A stretch of DNA of 40,379 bases from Candidatus Dormiibacterota bacterium (lineage in GTDB: Bacteria > Chloroflexota > Dormibacteria > Aeolococcales > Aeolococcaceae), in contig PLOF01000087.1 in the NCBI GenBank assembly GCA_003142035.1, positions 1 to 40,379 of the forward strand. Direction: 5' to 3'. The translations under genes were made by a program, and so were the position numbers. Within the stretch, counting starts at the first letter, position 1. Every line of letters starts with the position of its first letter. The notes under the pieces were generated by a model that was not told where the DNA came from, did not search any database, and saw only the letters and a list, made by a program, of their open reading frames with translations. Below are positions 24,193 to 32,549 of the stretch, piece by piece.

Positions 24193-24972
24193 GTGCAGAC
24201 CGCCCCGGGAGACCAAGCCCCGAACGTGATCGCCAAGGCGGGAAGGGTGCTTGCTGAGTTGGGCGAGAGATCAGATCTGACCGTCCGAGAGCTCTCCCTG
24301 AGCCTCGGAGAGCCCCGCCCCACCGTGCACCGGATTCTCAAGAACCTCGCCGCGCTCGGATACGTCGAGGCGGGTCCCAAGCGCGGGACCTATCGGCTCG
24401 GCCTGGAGCTGTTCCGACTCGGGTCCTTGGTCGCCTTGCGGGTCGACGTGCGCGAGGCGGCCGCCGCGGTGATGCAGGACGTCCACCGGGCTCTGGAGGA
24501 GACCGTTTACCTCGTGATCCGGCGGGATCGTGAGGCCGTGTGCATCGACCGGATCGAAGGACTGCACATCCGATCCATGTTCCTCACCCTTGGAGGTTCG
24601 TTGCCCCTGCATCTCGGGGCAGGGCCGCGCGCGCTGCTCGCCCACCTGCCCCGTGCCTATTGGGACGAGTACCTCACGGCGGCGGAGCTAGCCCCCCTCA
24701 CCCCAGCGTCCCCGACCACGAGGCCTCAGGTCCTCGAGCTTCTCGAGGAGACCGTGCGGAGAGGCTACGCGGTCAGCGATCAAGATGTCGTCGTCGGCAT
24801 CGCGTCGGTCGGTGCGCCGATCTTCGACGGTACCGGACAGGTGACGGCCGCGATCTCCATCGGCGGTCTGGCCGCCCTGGTGGTGGGCAATCCACGCGGC
24901 AATCTGGTCATCGACCTTGTGACCGATGGCGCTCGCCGAATCTCCGAAGCCATGGGCTATCGTCCATCCTGA
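24193..24972 (+). CDS. IclR family transcriptional regulator
   Basis: A 259-aa regulator. The N-terminal winged helix (about residues 10-70) reads VIAKAGRVLAELGERSDLTV...PRPTVHRILKNLAALGYVE, and the C-terminal IclR effector domain (~85-255) contains the typical LPLHLGAGPRALLAHLP and GYAVSDQDVVVGIASVGAPIF. GTG at 24193 is preferred, with GAGG 6 nt upstream; TTG at 24181, overlapping the transaldolase stop, is an alternative that adds four residues. IclR proteins bind short palindromes and sense small acids. Three such palindromes (13791, 21334 and 26221) precede the three central units, so this protein is probably the regulator of all three (inference). Confidence 0.93.
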   Translation: MQTAPGDQAPNVIAKAGRVLAELGERSDLTVRELSLSLGEPRPTVHRILKNLAALGYVEAGPKRGTYRLGLELFRLGSLVALRVDVREAAAAVMQDVHRALEETVYLVIRRDREAVCIDRIEGLHIRSMFLTLGGSLPLHLGAGPRALLAHLPRAYWDEYLTAAELAPLTPASPTTRPQVLELLEETVRRGYAVSDQDVVVGIASVGAPIFDGTGQVTAAISIGGLAALVVGNPRGNLVIDLVTDGARRISEAMGYRPS

Positions 24973-25045
24973 TCGTGGCTGCGTGACGTCGACGCGGCGC
25001 GGATCGCTCTGAGCACTTTAGAGGAGCAGTCACACGTCCGCAGCA

Positions 25046-25837
25046 GTGGGTGAGAGCCAGGGGATCTCGTCTGCGCCCAACCTTCGCGACATCGGGGGAT
25101 ACCTCACGCGCGATGGCCATCGGGTCCGGACGGGCATCGTCTATCGGTCGAGTGCCCTACACCACCTGGCAGGTGATGATGCCGCAGCGTTTGACCGGCT
25201 TGGCATCCGGACCGTGTACGACCTGCGCAGCGATCCTGAGCGGCAGGCGCAAGCGGAGCAGCTGCCCCACGGCACGAAGTACGTCGTCGCCGACGTGATC
25301 GGTGGGACTGTCCGCGGGGGCTTCGCCCAACTGACGGAGATGCTGTCCAATCCCGAGCTGGCTTGGGATCTTCTGGGAGACGGCCGGGGCATCTCCATGT
25401 GGACCGACCTGTACCGTGACTTCGTCCGGCTCGACTGCGCCCGTGGCGCTTACGGACGGCTGTTCACGGGGATCGCCGGCGAGGTCAACCGGCCGGCCCT
25501 CTACCACTGCTCGACGGGAAAGGACCGCACGGGCTGGGCGACGGCTGCCTTGCTCCTGCTTCTCGATGTCCCGTACGAGCTCGTGATGGAGGATTTCCTC
25601 CGCAGTGCGCTCTACCTGCGGCCGCTGGTCGAACCCATGGCCGATGCCTTCGCAGCCCGGGGTGGCGACCCTGAGCTCCTGCAGCCGTTCCTGGGAATCG
25701 TTCCTGGCTACCTGGATGCCGCTCGCGACGAGGTCTCCCGTTGCTTTGGGACCATCGAGGCCTACTTCACGGTGGGTCTGAACGTCGATGCGACGATGCA
25801 GCAGGCCCTGCGCGAGGCGCTCCTGGTCCGCGACTGA
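25046..25837 (+). CDS. Tyrosine/dual-specificity-type protein phosphatase
   Basis: A 263-aa cysteine phosphatase of the bacterial Y_phosphatase3 group. NLRDIGGY (12-19) and the active-site loop HCSTGKDRTG with nucleophile Cys155 and Arg161 (C-x5-R) are intact. GTG at 25046 is the only usable start after the in-frame TAG at 25019; the GAGGAG at 25021-25026 is rather far away, so initiation may be weak. It is 73 nt after the IclR gene, probably in unit B. Such enzymes can remove phosphate from proteins, phosphoinositides or small sugar phosphates. In a catabolic operon a sugar-phosphate substrate is attractive but unproven. No signal peptide. Confidence 0.88.
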   Translation: MGESQGISSAPNLRDIGGYLTRDGHRVRTGIVYRSSALHHLAGDDAAAFDRLGIRTVYDLRSDPERQAQAEQLPHGTKYVVADVIGGTVRGGFAQLTEMLSNPELAWDLLGDGRGISMWTDLYRDFVRLDCARGAYGRLFTGIAGEVNRPALYHCSTGKDRTGWATAALLLLLDVPYELVMEDFLRSALYLRPLVEPMADAFAARGGDPELLQPFLGIVPGYLDAARDEVSRCFGTIEAYFTVGLNVDATMQQALREALLVRD

Positions 25838-25860
25838 GAAGTGAGAGGTCGGAACCATAC

Positions 25861-25881
25861 GGGCGGCCGCCTGAGCCGCCC
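25861..25881 (+). terminator. Terminator-like hairpin after the phosphatase gene
   Basis: GGGCGGC (25861-25867) pairs with GCCGCCC (25875-25881) around a 7-nt loop, followed by TTCTGCCTT. The position, 23 nt after the stop at 25837, fits the end of unit B. Confidence 0.6.
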
Positions 25882-25942
25882 TTCTGCCTTCGCTGAACTC
25901 ACGTCAGGCTGAAGGGGGGCGAACCGGGGTGTTCGCGCCTGC

Positions 25943-26200
25943 CTGGTCATGCTGCCTCGCTCGGTGCATGGCGGGGGGGAACGTCACGGCTTCATCCCTC
26001 AGCTCATCGCCATGGCCCGGACCAAGGGCGTCTCCGGATACATCGGCGACGGAGCCAGCCGGTGGCCCGTCGTCCACCTGATGGACGCCGTCCGTCTCTA
26101 CCGGCCGGCTGTCGAGCAGGCTCTCGCCAGTGCGGTGCTCAACGCTGTCGGTGACGAAGCCGTGCCCGTCCAACCTCAGCCATTACGCCGAAGCCAATGA
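25943..26200 (+). pseudogene. C-terminal remnant of an NAD(P)-dependent SDR/epimerase-like protein
   Basis: The frame reads VMLPRSVHGGGERHGFIP then IAMARTKGVSGYIGDG, RWPVVHLMDAVRLYR and VLNAVGDEAVP. These are the conserved C-terminal blocks of extended SDRs of the type 'VVRLPxSVHGxGDHGF ... VGDGxNRWPAVHxxDAxxLFR'. The Rossmann domain that should precede them is missing, and the end is replaced by unrelated sequence with a stop at 26200. About 85 of some 290 residues survive, so this is a decayed gene. It sits in the gap between units B and C and marks a past deletion or rearrangement. Confidence 0.7.
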
Positions 26201-26220
26201 AAGAAGGGCCAAGCGGGCGT

Positions 26221-26235
26221 GTCCAACAGATGGAC
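26221..26235. promoter_or_regulatory. IclR-type palindrome in the gap before unit C
   Basis: GTCCAACAGATGGAC differs from the perfect inverted repeat at 13791 in only one arm base (plus the 3-nt centre). It lies 336 bp upstream of the UPF0261 copy 2 start. The TGGACA -35 element found 30 bp downstream in the other two promoters is not present here, so its use is uncertain. The rest of the gap, 26236-26570, has visibly lower GC, a small dyad at 26259-26278 (GTGCCG/CGGCAC) and no gene that I can support. Confidence 0.5.
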
Positions 26236-26570
26236 CGCGAGGCGTGAGTTACGAGGAGGTGCCGGCAAACAGCGGCACGCAGGGATCGGCGACCGACTCT
26301 CGAACTGCGTGTCTAGCAGCCCAATTTTACCCTGGTGGAGGCCCGCAAACAAGGGGCGCAAGGCCCCGTCAAGTGGGCGACAACCCTCACTGGCGGAGAG
26401 AGGGCGCGAAAGGTATTGAATGGATGAGATCAAGGGGATGATGACCAGAACACCTTGCCTCGACAGACATTTTCGCGCTCGGACATCCCCAGGCGACGGG
26501 TAGCTTTGCAGATTTCCGCGGACACCGGCCGACGGCCGAGTCGTGATCGCCAGCAAAGGAGAAGCCACTG

Positions 26571-27779
26571 ATGCCAAAGACAGTCGTGCTCGTGGGTGCC
26601 CTCGACACGAAGGGCAAGGATTTCGAATACGTGAAGGACCTGATCGAGAAGCGAGGGCTGAAGACCTTGGTCGTCGACTTCGGGACCATGGGCGCTCCCG
26701 CCTTCGCCCCCGACGTGCCCCGTGCCGACGTGGCCGCGGCCGGCGGCGGCGACCTCGCGCGGCTCAGCACGGGCGAGCACAAGGACGAGGCGATGCAGGC
26801 CATGGCCCAGGGGCTGGCCGTCATCGTCCGGGGCCTGCATGAGGACGGCAAGCTCGACGGGATCATCGGCATGGGCGGGACCGGCGGCACGTCGATCGCC
26901 ACCACCGCGATGCGGACCCTCCCCGTCGGCGTGCCCAAGCTCATGGTCTCGACGGTGGGCGGAGGCGACGTCAGTCCGTTCGCGGGATCGAAGGACATCA
27001 CCTTCATGCCGTCGGTCGTCGATGTGGCCGGGTTCAACCGCATCAGCCGGCGGATCTACAGCAACGCGGCGGGCGCGATCGCGGGCATGGTTGAGGCTGA
27101 GCTTCCGGCTGCGACCGAGGAGAAGCCACTCATCGCGGCTTCCATGTTCGGCAACACCACGGTCGCGGTCGATCACGCCCGTGAGATCCTGGAAGGCAAG
27201 GGCTATGAGGTCCTGGTCTTCCACGCGACCGGCTCCGGGGGCCGGACCATGGAGGCGCTGATCACCGACGGATACATCACGGCGCTGCTCGACATGACCA
27301 CCACCGAGCTCGCTGACGAGGTGTGCGGTGGCATTCTCAGCGCCGGGCCCGAACGGTGCATGGCCGCATGCAAGGCGGGGATTCCGGTCGTCCTGGTCCC
27401 GGGCTGCGTGGACATGGCCAACTTCGGCCGCATCGCCACGCTTCCCGAGAAGTACCGCAGTCGCCTCATCTACCAGTGGAACCCAGACACCACGCTGCTG
27501 CGCACCAATGTCGAGGAGAACCGGCGCATGGGCGAGATGCTGGCCGCCGCGGCCAACGCGGCAACCGGGCCTGTCAAGTTCCTGTTCCCGCTGGGCGGCG
27601 TTTCCATGCTCGACTCCGAGGGGCACGAGTTCTGGGATCCCGAAGCCGATCAGGCCTGCTTCGACACCATCGAGGCCAACCTGCGGTCGGGCATCCCGGT
27701 GATCAAGATGACCGAGAACATCAACGACCCGGCGTTCTCCGAGCGCGCCGTCGAAACGCTGCTCGGCATGCTGCGGTAG
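26571..27779 (+). CDS. Tm-1-like ATP-binding domain protein (UPF0261), copy 2
   Basis: A 402-aa protein, the standard UPF0261 length. It begins with [20 protein letters not shown] (the DTKG signature), has [29 protein letters not shown] and [20 protein letters not shown] in the first domain and [20 protein letters not shown] in the second. In plants this domain is fused to a TIM barrel in Tm-1; here the TIM-barrel gene follows separately at 27842. ATG at 26571 has AAAGGAGAA upstream. First gene of unit C. The pair is widespread in soil bacteria near catabolic genes, and its reaction is not established. Confidence 0.9.
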   Translation: MPKTVVLVGALDTKGKDFEYVKDLIEKRGLKTLVVDFGTMGAPAFAPDVPRADVAAAGGGDLARLSTGEHKDEAMQAMAQGLAVIVRGLHEDGKLDGIIGMGGTGGTSIATTAMRTLPVGVPKLMVSTVGGGDVSPFAGSKDITFMPSVVDVAGFNRISRRIYSNAAGAIAGMVEAELPAATEEKPLIAASMFGNTTVAVDHAREILEGKGYEVLVFHATGSGGRTMEALITDGYITALLDMTTTELADEVCGGILSAGPERCMAACKAGIPVVLVPGCVDMANFGRIATLPEKYRSRLIYQWNPDTTLLRTNVEENRRMGEMLAAAANAATGPVKFLFPLGGVSMLDSEGHEFWDPEADQACFDTIEANLRSGIPVIKMTENINDPAFSERAVETLLGMLR

Positions 27780-27841
27780 TCGCCGCAGGCAGAGTTGATC
27801 CAACCCGTGAGCGAGCTTACGGGGACAAGGAGGTAAGGACA

Positions 27842-28690
27842 ATGGCATTCACACGAGAAGAGATCCTGGGGCGCCTGCGTGCGCAGGGTGCGGCGGGCAA
27901 GCCCATTGTCGGCTGCGGTGCGGGCACAGGAATCTCGGCCAAGATGGCCGAGGCGGGCGGTGCCGACCTGATCATCATCTACAACTCGGGACGCTACCGG
28001 ATGGCGGGGCGCGGTTCGCTGGCCGGCCTGATGGCCTACGGCGACGCCAACGCGATCGTGGTGGAGATGGGTTCGGAGGTGCTGCCGGTCGCGACCAAGA
28101 CGCCCGTGCTTGCGGGCATCAACGGCACCGACCCGTTCCGCCTGATGCCCGTCTTCCTCAAGCACCTGAAGGAGATTGGCTTCTCGGGTGTGCAGAACTT
28201 CCCCACCGTGGGGTTGATCGACGGCGGGTTCCGCGCCAACCTCGAAGCCACCGGCATGGGCTACGACAAAGAGGTCGAGGCCATCCATGTGGCCCATGAG
28301 ATCGATCTCTTCACCTCGCCGTATGTCTTCGATGCGGACCAGGCCAAGGCGATGGCCAAGGCAGGCGCTGACATTCTGGTTGCCCATGTGGGCCTGACCA
28401 CGGCTGGGTCGATCGGAGCCGGCGTCGCCCTCACCCTTGACGAGGCCATCGAGCGGGTCATGACGATTGCCGAGGCGGGGCGCAGCGTGCGCAAGGACAT
28501 GCTGGTGATCTGCCACGGAGGCCCCTTCGACGAGCCCGAGAACGTTGGTGTGGCTCTTGCCAAGATGCCTGGGATCGCGGGCTTCTTCGGTGCCTCCAGC
28601 ATCGAGCGGCTCCCCACGGAGCGGGCGATCAAGGGGCAGGTCCTGGAATTCAAGCGGCTCAAGGTGGCGGCACCAGCGCACACAAAGTGA
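27842..28690 (+). CDS. PF09370 TIM-barrel protein ('phosphoenolpyruvate hydrolase-like')
   Basis: A 282-aa TIM-barrel protein, homologous to the C-terminal half of tomato Tm-1 and to proteins annotated as PEP hydrolase-like. It contains [55 protein letters not shown] and [16 protein letters not shown], with an ending [16 protein letters not shown] typical of the family. The fold is related to the PEP mutase/isocitrate lyase superfamily, so a phospho- or carboxy-enol substrate is likely. ATG at 27842 has AAGGAGG at 27827-27833, an excellent site. Second gene of unit C, 62 nt after UPF0261 copy 2. The functional annotation should be treated as family-based only. Confidence 0.9.
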   Translation: MAFTREEILGRLRAQGAAGKPIVGCGAGTGISAKMAEAGGADLIIIYNSGRYRMAGRGSLAGLMAYGDANAIVVEMGSEVLPVATKTPVLAGINGTDPFRLMPVFLKHLKEIGFSGVQNFPTVGLIDGGFRANLEATGMGYDKEVEAIHVAHEIDLFTSPYVFDADQAKAMAKAGADILVAHVGLTTAGSIGAGVALTLDEAIERVMTIAEAGRSVRKDMLVICHGGPFDEPENVGVALAKMPGIAGFFGASSIERLPTERAIKGQVLEFKRLKVAAPAHTK

Positions 28691-28841
28691 TGCAGGGTGC
28701 GTAGCTGGAACTGATTGATGAGGGCGGCAGGTGTCGGGTTCGCCGGCGCCTGTCGCGCCTCCTTTCGTGAGAGACAATGCAGGTCAGGCATGTGGCGCTG
28801 CTCCTCCCATCCCTGGGCAAGGGTGCGGCGCCGTGCGAACC

Positions 28842-29588
28842 ATGAACATCGATGTCGCCTTCGTGCCGGCTGAGGCACGGCGCTGGCCGCCCATCGTCTG
28901 CGTCGTGATCGACGAGTTGCGGGCCAGCTCAACGATCACCACGCTGCTCGACCTCGGCTGCACCGACATCTCGCTGACGGCGAGCCTGCGGGAGGCGCGC
29001 CTCCTGGGAAAAGCGCACGGGAGCCTGCTTGCCGGTGAGCGTGACGGCCGCGTACCGCGGGGCTTCGACACCAACAACTCACCGGCCGAGCTGGCCAGGA
29101 CGGCGGTGCAGGGACGGAGCGTGGTGCTCTGCACCACCAATGGCACGGGGGTGATCAGCCGGCTGCGGCGGATGACGCCGCTGCTGGTGGGGTGTCTCCT
29201 CAACGCTCGTGCCTGCGCCGAGGAGACGCTGCGGCAAGCCCTCTCGCTTGGCACCGACGTGGGCATCGTGTGCGCTGGGGAGCACGGCCGCTTCACCCTG
29301 GAGGATGCGCTGACTGCAGGCGTGCTCCTGGACCGGCTTCTCGAGCTGTCCGCGGCCCAGCGAGTGCCCTGCCGGTTGAGTGACTCGGCGGAGGTCGCCA
29401 TTCGACTGCGGTGGACCTACCCCGACCTGGTGGCGGCTTTCCGCGGGTCGTCCGTCGGTCAGCTGCTGCGGGACATCGATGCCGAGGAGGACGTTGAGGT
29501 GTGCTGCCAGGTCGACAGCAGCCGCACCGTTCCTGTCGTCCACGTCGGTTCGCGGCTCCAGGTCAGGCGGGTCGCTCCGCTTCCGTGA
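28842..29588 (+). CDS. ComB-like 2-phosphosulfolactate phosphatase family protein, copy 2
   Basis: A 248-aa PF04029 protein, paralogous to 20578-21330 (shared WPPxVCVVIDxLRASST, LLAGERxGR, GFDxNNSPAEL and TNGT motifs). The active site region therefore looks intact. ATG at 28842 is chosen; GTG at 28833 is possible and neither has a strong ribosome-binding site. It follows the TIM-barrel gene by 151 nt, still on the same strand, and no terminator hairpin is obvious in between. Its repeated association with UPF0261 proteins argues for a step on the same phosphorylated three-carbon acid. A true coenzyme M role is unlikely, because no other Com genes are seen. Confidence 0.86.
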   Translation: MNIDVAFVPAEARRWPPIVCVVIDELRASSTITTLLDLGCTDISLTASLREARLLGKAHGSLLAGERDGRVPRGFDTNNSPAELARTAVQGRSVVLCTTNGTGVISRLRRMTPLLVGCLLNARACAEETLRQALSLGTDVGIVCAGEHGRFTLEDALTAGVLLDRLLELSAAQRVPCRLSDSAEVAIRLRWTYPDLVAAFRGSSVGQLLRDIDAEEDVEVCCQVDSSRTVPVVHVGSRLQVRRVAPLP

Positions 29589-29728
29589 TGGCTAGCGCAG
29601 GCGGGCTGAAATAGCTTTCGGTATGGCCTTGGCGAGAATCTCGTCCCTCGCCCTCGTCGGCGCGACCTCACCTCGGGACGCCTGACAGCGCCGCGGCGAT
29701 CAGGCTGGATACCCGTGGCCTCCAGGCG

Positions 29729-30388
29729 TTATTGGCCCTCCATCATCCTGGTCAGCCCATCTATGACCAGGTCAAGGCCGAATTCGAACTCGTCGTCGTG
29801 GCCCGGTTGACCGTGCTGTTCGATGTGCAGGGCCAGGTCGGGGTACTGGTCGCTCGGGAGTTCCTCGACGAAGTTGGCCGCCACGCTGACGTCCCCCTCC
29901 GATGCGAACTGGTGGCCTATCTGCCAGAGCGTGAAGCCCAGGACGTGGCTGTCCAGCACGTGGTAAGCGCGATAGGTCAGATCGGGCGTTAACCCGGCCC
30001 GGCGGAGGCTGGCCAAGAGGGCGTCCATATAACGCGTGCGCGCCGCTCGGGCGGCGCGCCCGATGGGCACCATCATCATCAGGCTGCACGCCCAGGGGTG
30101 GCGCAGGAGAGCCTCGTGAGCCGATATGGCAGACCGTCGGACGGCTTGGCCCCAGGGCTCGGTCGCCGCCGGCAGTTCGATCTCGGTCATGACGAGGCCG
30201 ACCATTCCGTCAAGGATGTCGTCCTTATTCGCCACGTGCCTGTAGAGGGACATGGCTTCGACCCCGAGGATGTGGCCGAGCTTGCGCATGCTCAGCGACT
30301 CGATCCCGGCATCGTCCGCCAGAGAGACAGCGGCGCGCAGGACCCGCGTTCGGTTCAACGGTTCCCGAACCTCGCCGGTTGCGTTCAC
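29729..30388 (-). CDS. TetR family regulator (TetR_C_1 type)
   Basis: A 219-aa repressor. The N-terminal HTH (about residues 11-58) reads LNRTRVLRAAVSLADDAGIE followed by SLSMRKLGHILGVEAMSLYRHVANKDDILDG, and the C-terminal half matches the TetR_C_1 ligand-binding domain (LLASLRRAGLTPDLTYRAYHVLDSHV...EFEFGLDLVIDGL). GTG at 30388 is the only start that keeps the HTH; the AAGGAGG on this strand lies 17 nt upstream, further than ideal. It is divergent from the dehydrogenase at 30480, with two dyads in between, so it very probably represses that gene and itself. Confidence 0.92.
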   Translation of the reverse strand: MNATGEVREPLNRTRVLRAAVSLADDAGIESLSMRKLGHILGVEAMSLYRHVANKDDILDGMVGLVMTEIELPAATEPWGQAVRRSAISAHEALLRHPWACSLMMMVPIGRAARAARTRYMDALLASLRRAGLTPDLTYRAYHVLDSHVLGFTLWQIGHQFASEGDVSVAANFVEELPSDQYPDLALHIEQHGQPGHDDEFEFGLDLVIDGLTRMMEGQ

Positions 30389-30410
30389 CCGAGTTGTCGC
30401 GGTCGCCTCC

Positions 30411-30453
30411 TTGACAGGCTTACAGTGTATGGCTTATGGTTTACGGCGTAAGC
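30411..30453 (+). promoter_or_regulatory. Promoter and paired TetR operators of the MDR gene
   Basis: The -35 is TTGACA (30411-30416) and the -10 is TATGGT (30435-30440, 18-bp spacer) or TTATGG (30434-30439, 17 bp). Two dyads flank the -10: CTTACAGTGTATG (30419-30431) and GTTTACGGCGTAAGC (30439-30453), centres 21 bp apart, about two helical turns. Both contain TTAC...GTA half-sites, the style of TetR_C_1 operators. Confidence 0.7.
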
Positions 30454-30479
30454 TTAGTTCATTGTTCCAAGGAGAGTCA

Positions 30480-31446
30480 ATGAAGGCCATCGTAAGTAGC
30501 AAGTACGGGCCACCAGAGGTCCTGCGGCTGCAGGAGGTCGACATGCCGGTGATGAGCGCCGACGGCGTCCTCGTGCGGGTCCTCGCCGCGTCTGTCAACC
30601 CCCTGGACTGGCTGTCCATGAGAGGGGAGCCCCTCCTCATGCGCCCGATGACGGGGTTCCCCCGACCCAAGAGGACCGTTCCCGGCGTGGACGTAGCCGG
30701 CGTGGTGGAGCGGGTCGGGGCCAACGTGACCGGCATGCAGCCCGGCGACGAGGTGTTCGGATGGTGCTGGGGGACGTTCGCCGAGTACGTCTGCGGCGGC
30801 GAGAAGGATTTGGTGCCCAAGCCGGAGGGCCTCAGCTTCACTGAAGCAGCCGCGGTCCCTCTTGCCGGCCAGACGGCCCTTCAGGCGCTGCGCGACCACG
30901 GGAAGCTGCAGCCAGGCCAGCGCGTGCTGGTGAACGGTGCTGCCGGAGGCGTGGGCACCTTCGCGGTGCAGGTGGCCAAGGCGCTGGGCGCTCACGTGGT
31001 CGGCGTGTGCAGCACGAGGAACGTGGAGATGGTCCGGTCGATAGGCGCCGACGAGGTTGTCGACTACACGGCGGAGGACTTCACGCACAAGAAGGAGGGA
31101 TACGACCTGGTCTTGGACACGGTCGGGAACCGTTCCCTCTCCCGCATGAGGCGCGCCCTGGCACCGCATGGCACCCTCTTGGTTGTCGGGGCGGGAGGGG
31201 GCCGGCTGCTAGGGCCAGTGAGCCAGATGCTTCGGGCGACAACTGCTCTCCCCCTTTGTCGGCCAGAGCCTGGTCCCGTTCATGGCCAGGCAGAGCAGGG
31301 AAGACCTCCTCACCCTCCGGCAGATGATCGAAGAGGGCAAGGTCAAGCCTGTCGTCGAGCGGACGTACTCACTTGCCGAAGCGGCAGAGGCCGTCCGCCA
31401 CGTCGGGGCACATCATGCACGCGGCAAGGTTGTACTCAGCCTCTGA
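30480..31446 (+). pseudogene. NAD(P)-dependent medium-chain dehydrogenase/quinone oxidoreductase, frameshifted
   Basis: A zinc-less MDR protein: MKAIVSSKYGPPEVLRLQEV, VPGVDVAGVVERVGANV and the nucleotide motif VNGAAGGVGTFAVQVAKALGA are intact up to about codon 254 (MLRATT). The reading frame then breaks near 31240-31246. The expected ending (LLSPFVGQSLVPFMARQ ... EEGKVKPVVERTYSLAEAAEAVRHV) continues one base later in the next frame and stops at 31446. One extra base in the CAACT stretch explains it, either a genuine inactivating insertion or a sequencing error. Without it the protein would be 321 aa, the normal size. ATG at 30480 has AAGGAGAG upstream. Its promoter and TetR control look well preserved, which suggests the lesion is recent or artefactual. 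Confidence 0.85.
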
Positions 31447-31571
31447 TGGAGCTCCGCACCTTCAAGGTGTTCGTTCCGGCGAAGGCACCCGGGCTGCCCG
31501 CTCCTGCACGAGCTCCTCACCTTCGAGATTCTGGCCAGGGCCACACGGAAAGGTGTTTCAGCCGGGCTGCA

Positions 31572-32549
31572 CTAGCCGGCGCTCAGGGCAGTTCCCGGCT
31601 CCTCGGCGGTGGCGAATACCGGGGCTCCGGGGGCAGCGAACCACATCAGCTCGCCGATGGTCGCCGACCGGTCGGACCGGCAGCGAAAGCGGCCTCGCCA
31701 GCGCCCCTCCGCCTCGAGCTCGAGCTCCATCCTCGCTCCCTGGGGGACCACCTGGACCACTCGTGCCGAGATCTCCCCGCCAGCCTCGGCGCCGACCGGA
31801 TACACCCGGTCGGGGTGCAGGGCCATGGTCTGGGAGCCGGAGCTGAGCCAGCCCCGGTAGCCGACCAGCTCGGCCACCTCGCGGGTGGCGGGACGGAGCA
31901 CGAGCTCGTGGGGGTCGCCCACCTGGAGGATCTGGCCGCGATGGAGAACGGCCAGGCGGTGGGCGAAGGCCTGGGCCTCCTCCAGCTGGTGGGTGACCAG
32001 GATGGCGGCGGTGGCGGAATCCTCCAGCTCGCGGCGCAGCAGGTCGAGCAGCTCCAGGCTGAGGGGACGGTCCAGGGAGTTGAAGGGCTCGTCCAAGCAG
32101 AGCAGATCCACCTTGGTCTGGAGTGCCCGCGCCAAGGACACGCGCTGGGCCTCGCCGCCCGAGAGACCCCGGGGCCGGGCTCCCAGGAGAGCTCCCAGCC
32201 CCAGCCTCTCGCCGGCAACCCGGGCTGCGGCCGGGGTGACGCCCGGCGCGTAACCGATGTTCTGCAGCACGGTGAGGTGCGGGAAGAGCCCCGGGTTCTG
32301 ACGGAGCAGCCCGACGCCCCGCCGCCCGGGGCGCAGGTCGGCGGCGGGGAAGCCGGCCGAGCTGAGCCGTCGCTCCCCGAGCCGGATCTCCCCTCGGGTC
32401 AGCCGGAGCAGTCCCGCAAGCGCCTCCACCGTAGTCGTCTTGCCCGCTCCAGAGCGGCCCAGCAGGGCCACCCGCTCTCCGGCCGGCACGTGCAGATCGA
32501 CGCGGACACTGAACTCCCGCCTGGCTACCTCAAAGTCGGCGACGAGCAT
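31572..32549 (-). CDS. modC: Molybdate/tungstate ABC transporter, ATP-binding protein
   Basis: ATPase subunit of 325 aa. Walker A is LLGRSGAGKTTT, the signature is LSGGEAQRVSLARAL, Walker B is LLCLDEP, and the switch His is in LVTHQLEEA. After about residue 235 a C-terminal TOBE-like region follows (MALHPDRVYPVG...VVQVVPQGARMELELEAEG), as in ModC/WtpC. ATG at 32549 is chosen because GGAG lies 5 nt upstream; ATG at 32570 is possible. It overlaps modB by 20 nt, implying translational coupling in the order modA-modB-modC. Beside molybdopterin genes, molybdate or tungstate is the likely cargo; sulfate is less likely. Confidence 0.9.
   Translation of the reverse strand: MLVADFEVARREFSVRVDLHVPAGERVALLGRSGAGKTTTVEALAGLLRLTRGEIRLGERRLSSAGFPAADLRPGRRGVGLLRQNPGLFPHLTVLQNIGYAPGVTPAAARVAGERLGLGALLGARPRGLSGGEAQRVSLARALQTKVDLLCLDEPFNSLDRPLSLELLDLLRRELEDSATAAILVTHQLEEAQAFAHRLAVLHRGQILQVGDPHELVLRPATREVAELVGYRGWLSSGSQTMALHPDRVYPVGAEAGGEISARVVQVVPQGARMELELEAEGRWRGRFRCRSDRSATIGELMWFAAPGAPVFATAEEPGTALSAG

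Noticed and set aside
26219-26419. A 66-codon frame in the gap before unit C
   Set aside because: No ribosome-binding site, no family motifs, and it overlaps the candidate palindrome and low-GC stretch.
29631-29652. Terminator between ComB copy 2 and the TetR gene
   Set aside because: A 6-bp GGCGAG/CTCGCC stem with a 10-nt loop and no T-run is too weak to call in GC-rich DNA. The rest of the 140-nt gap shows nothing.
31447-31571. A small gene between the dehydrogenase and modC
   Set aside because: The frame is merely the read-through of the frameshifted dehydrogenase. The 125 nt hold two loosely similar GAGCTCC(G/T)CACCTTC segments but no supportable gene.
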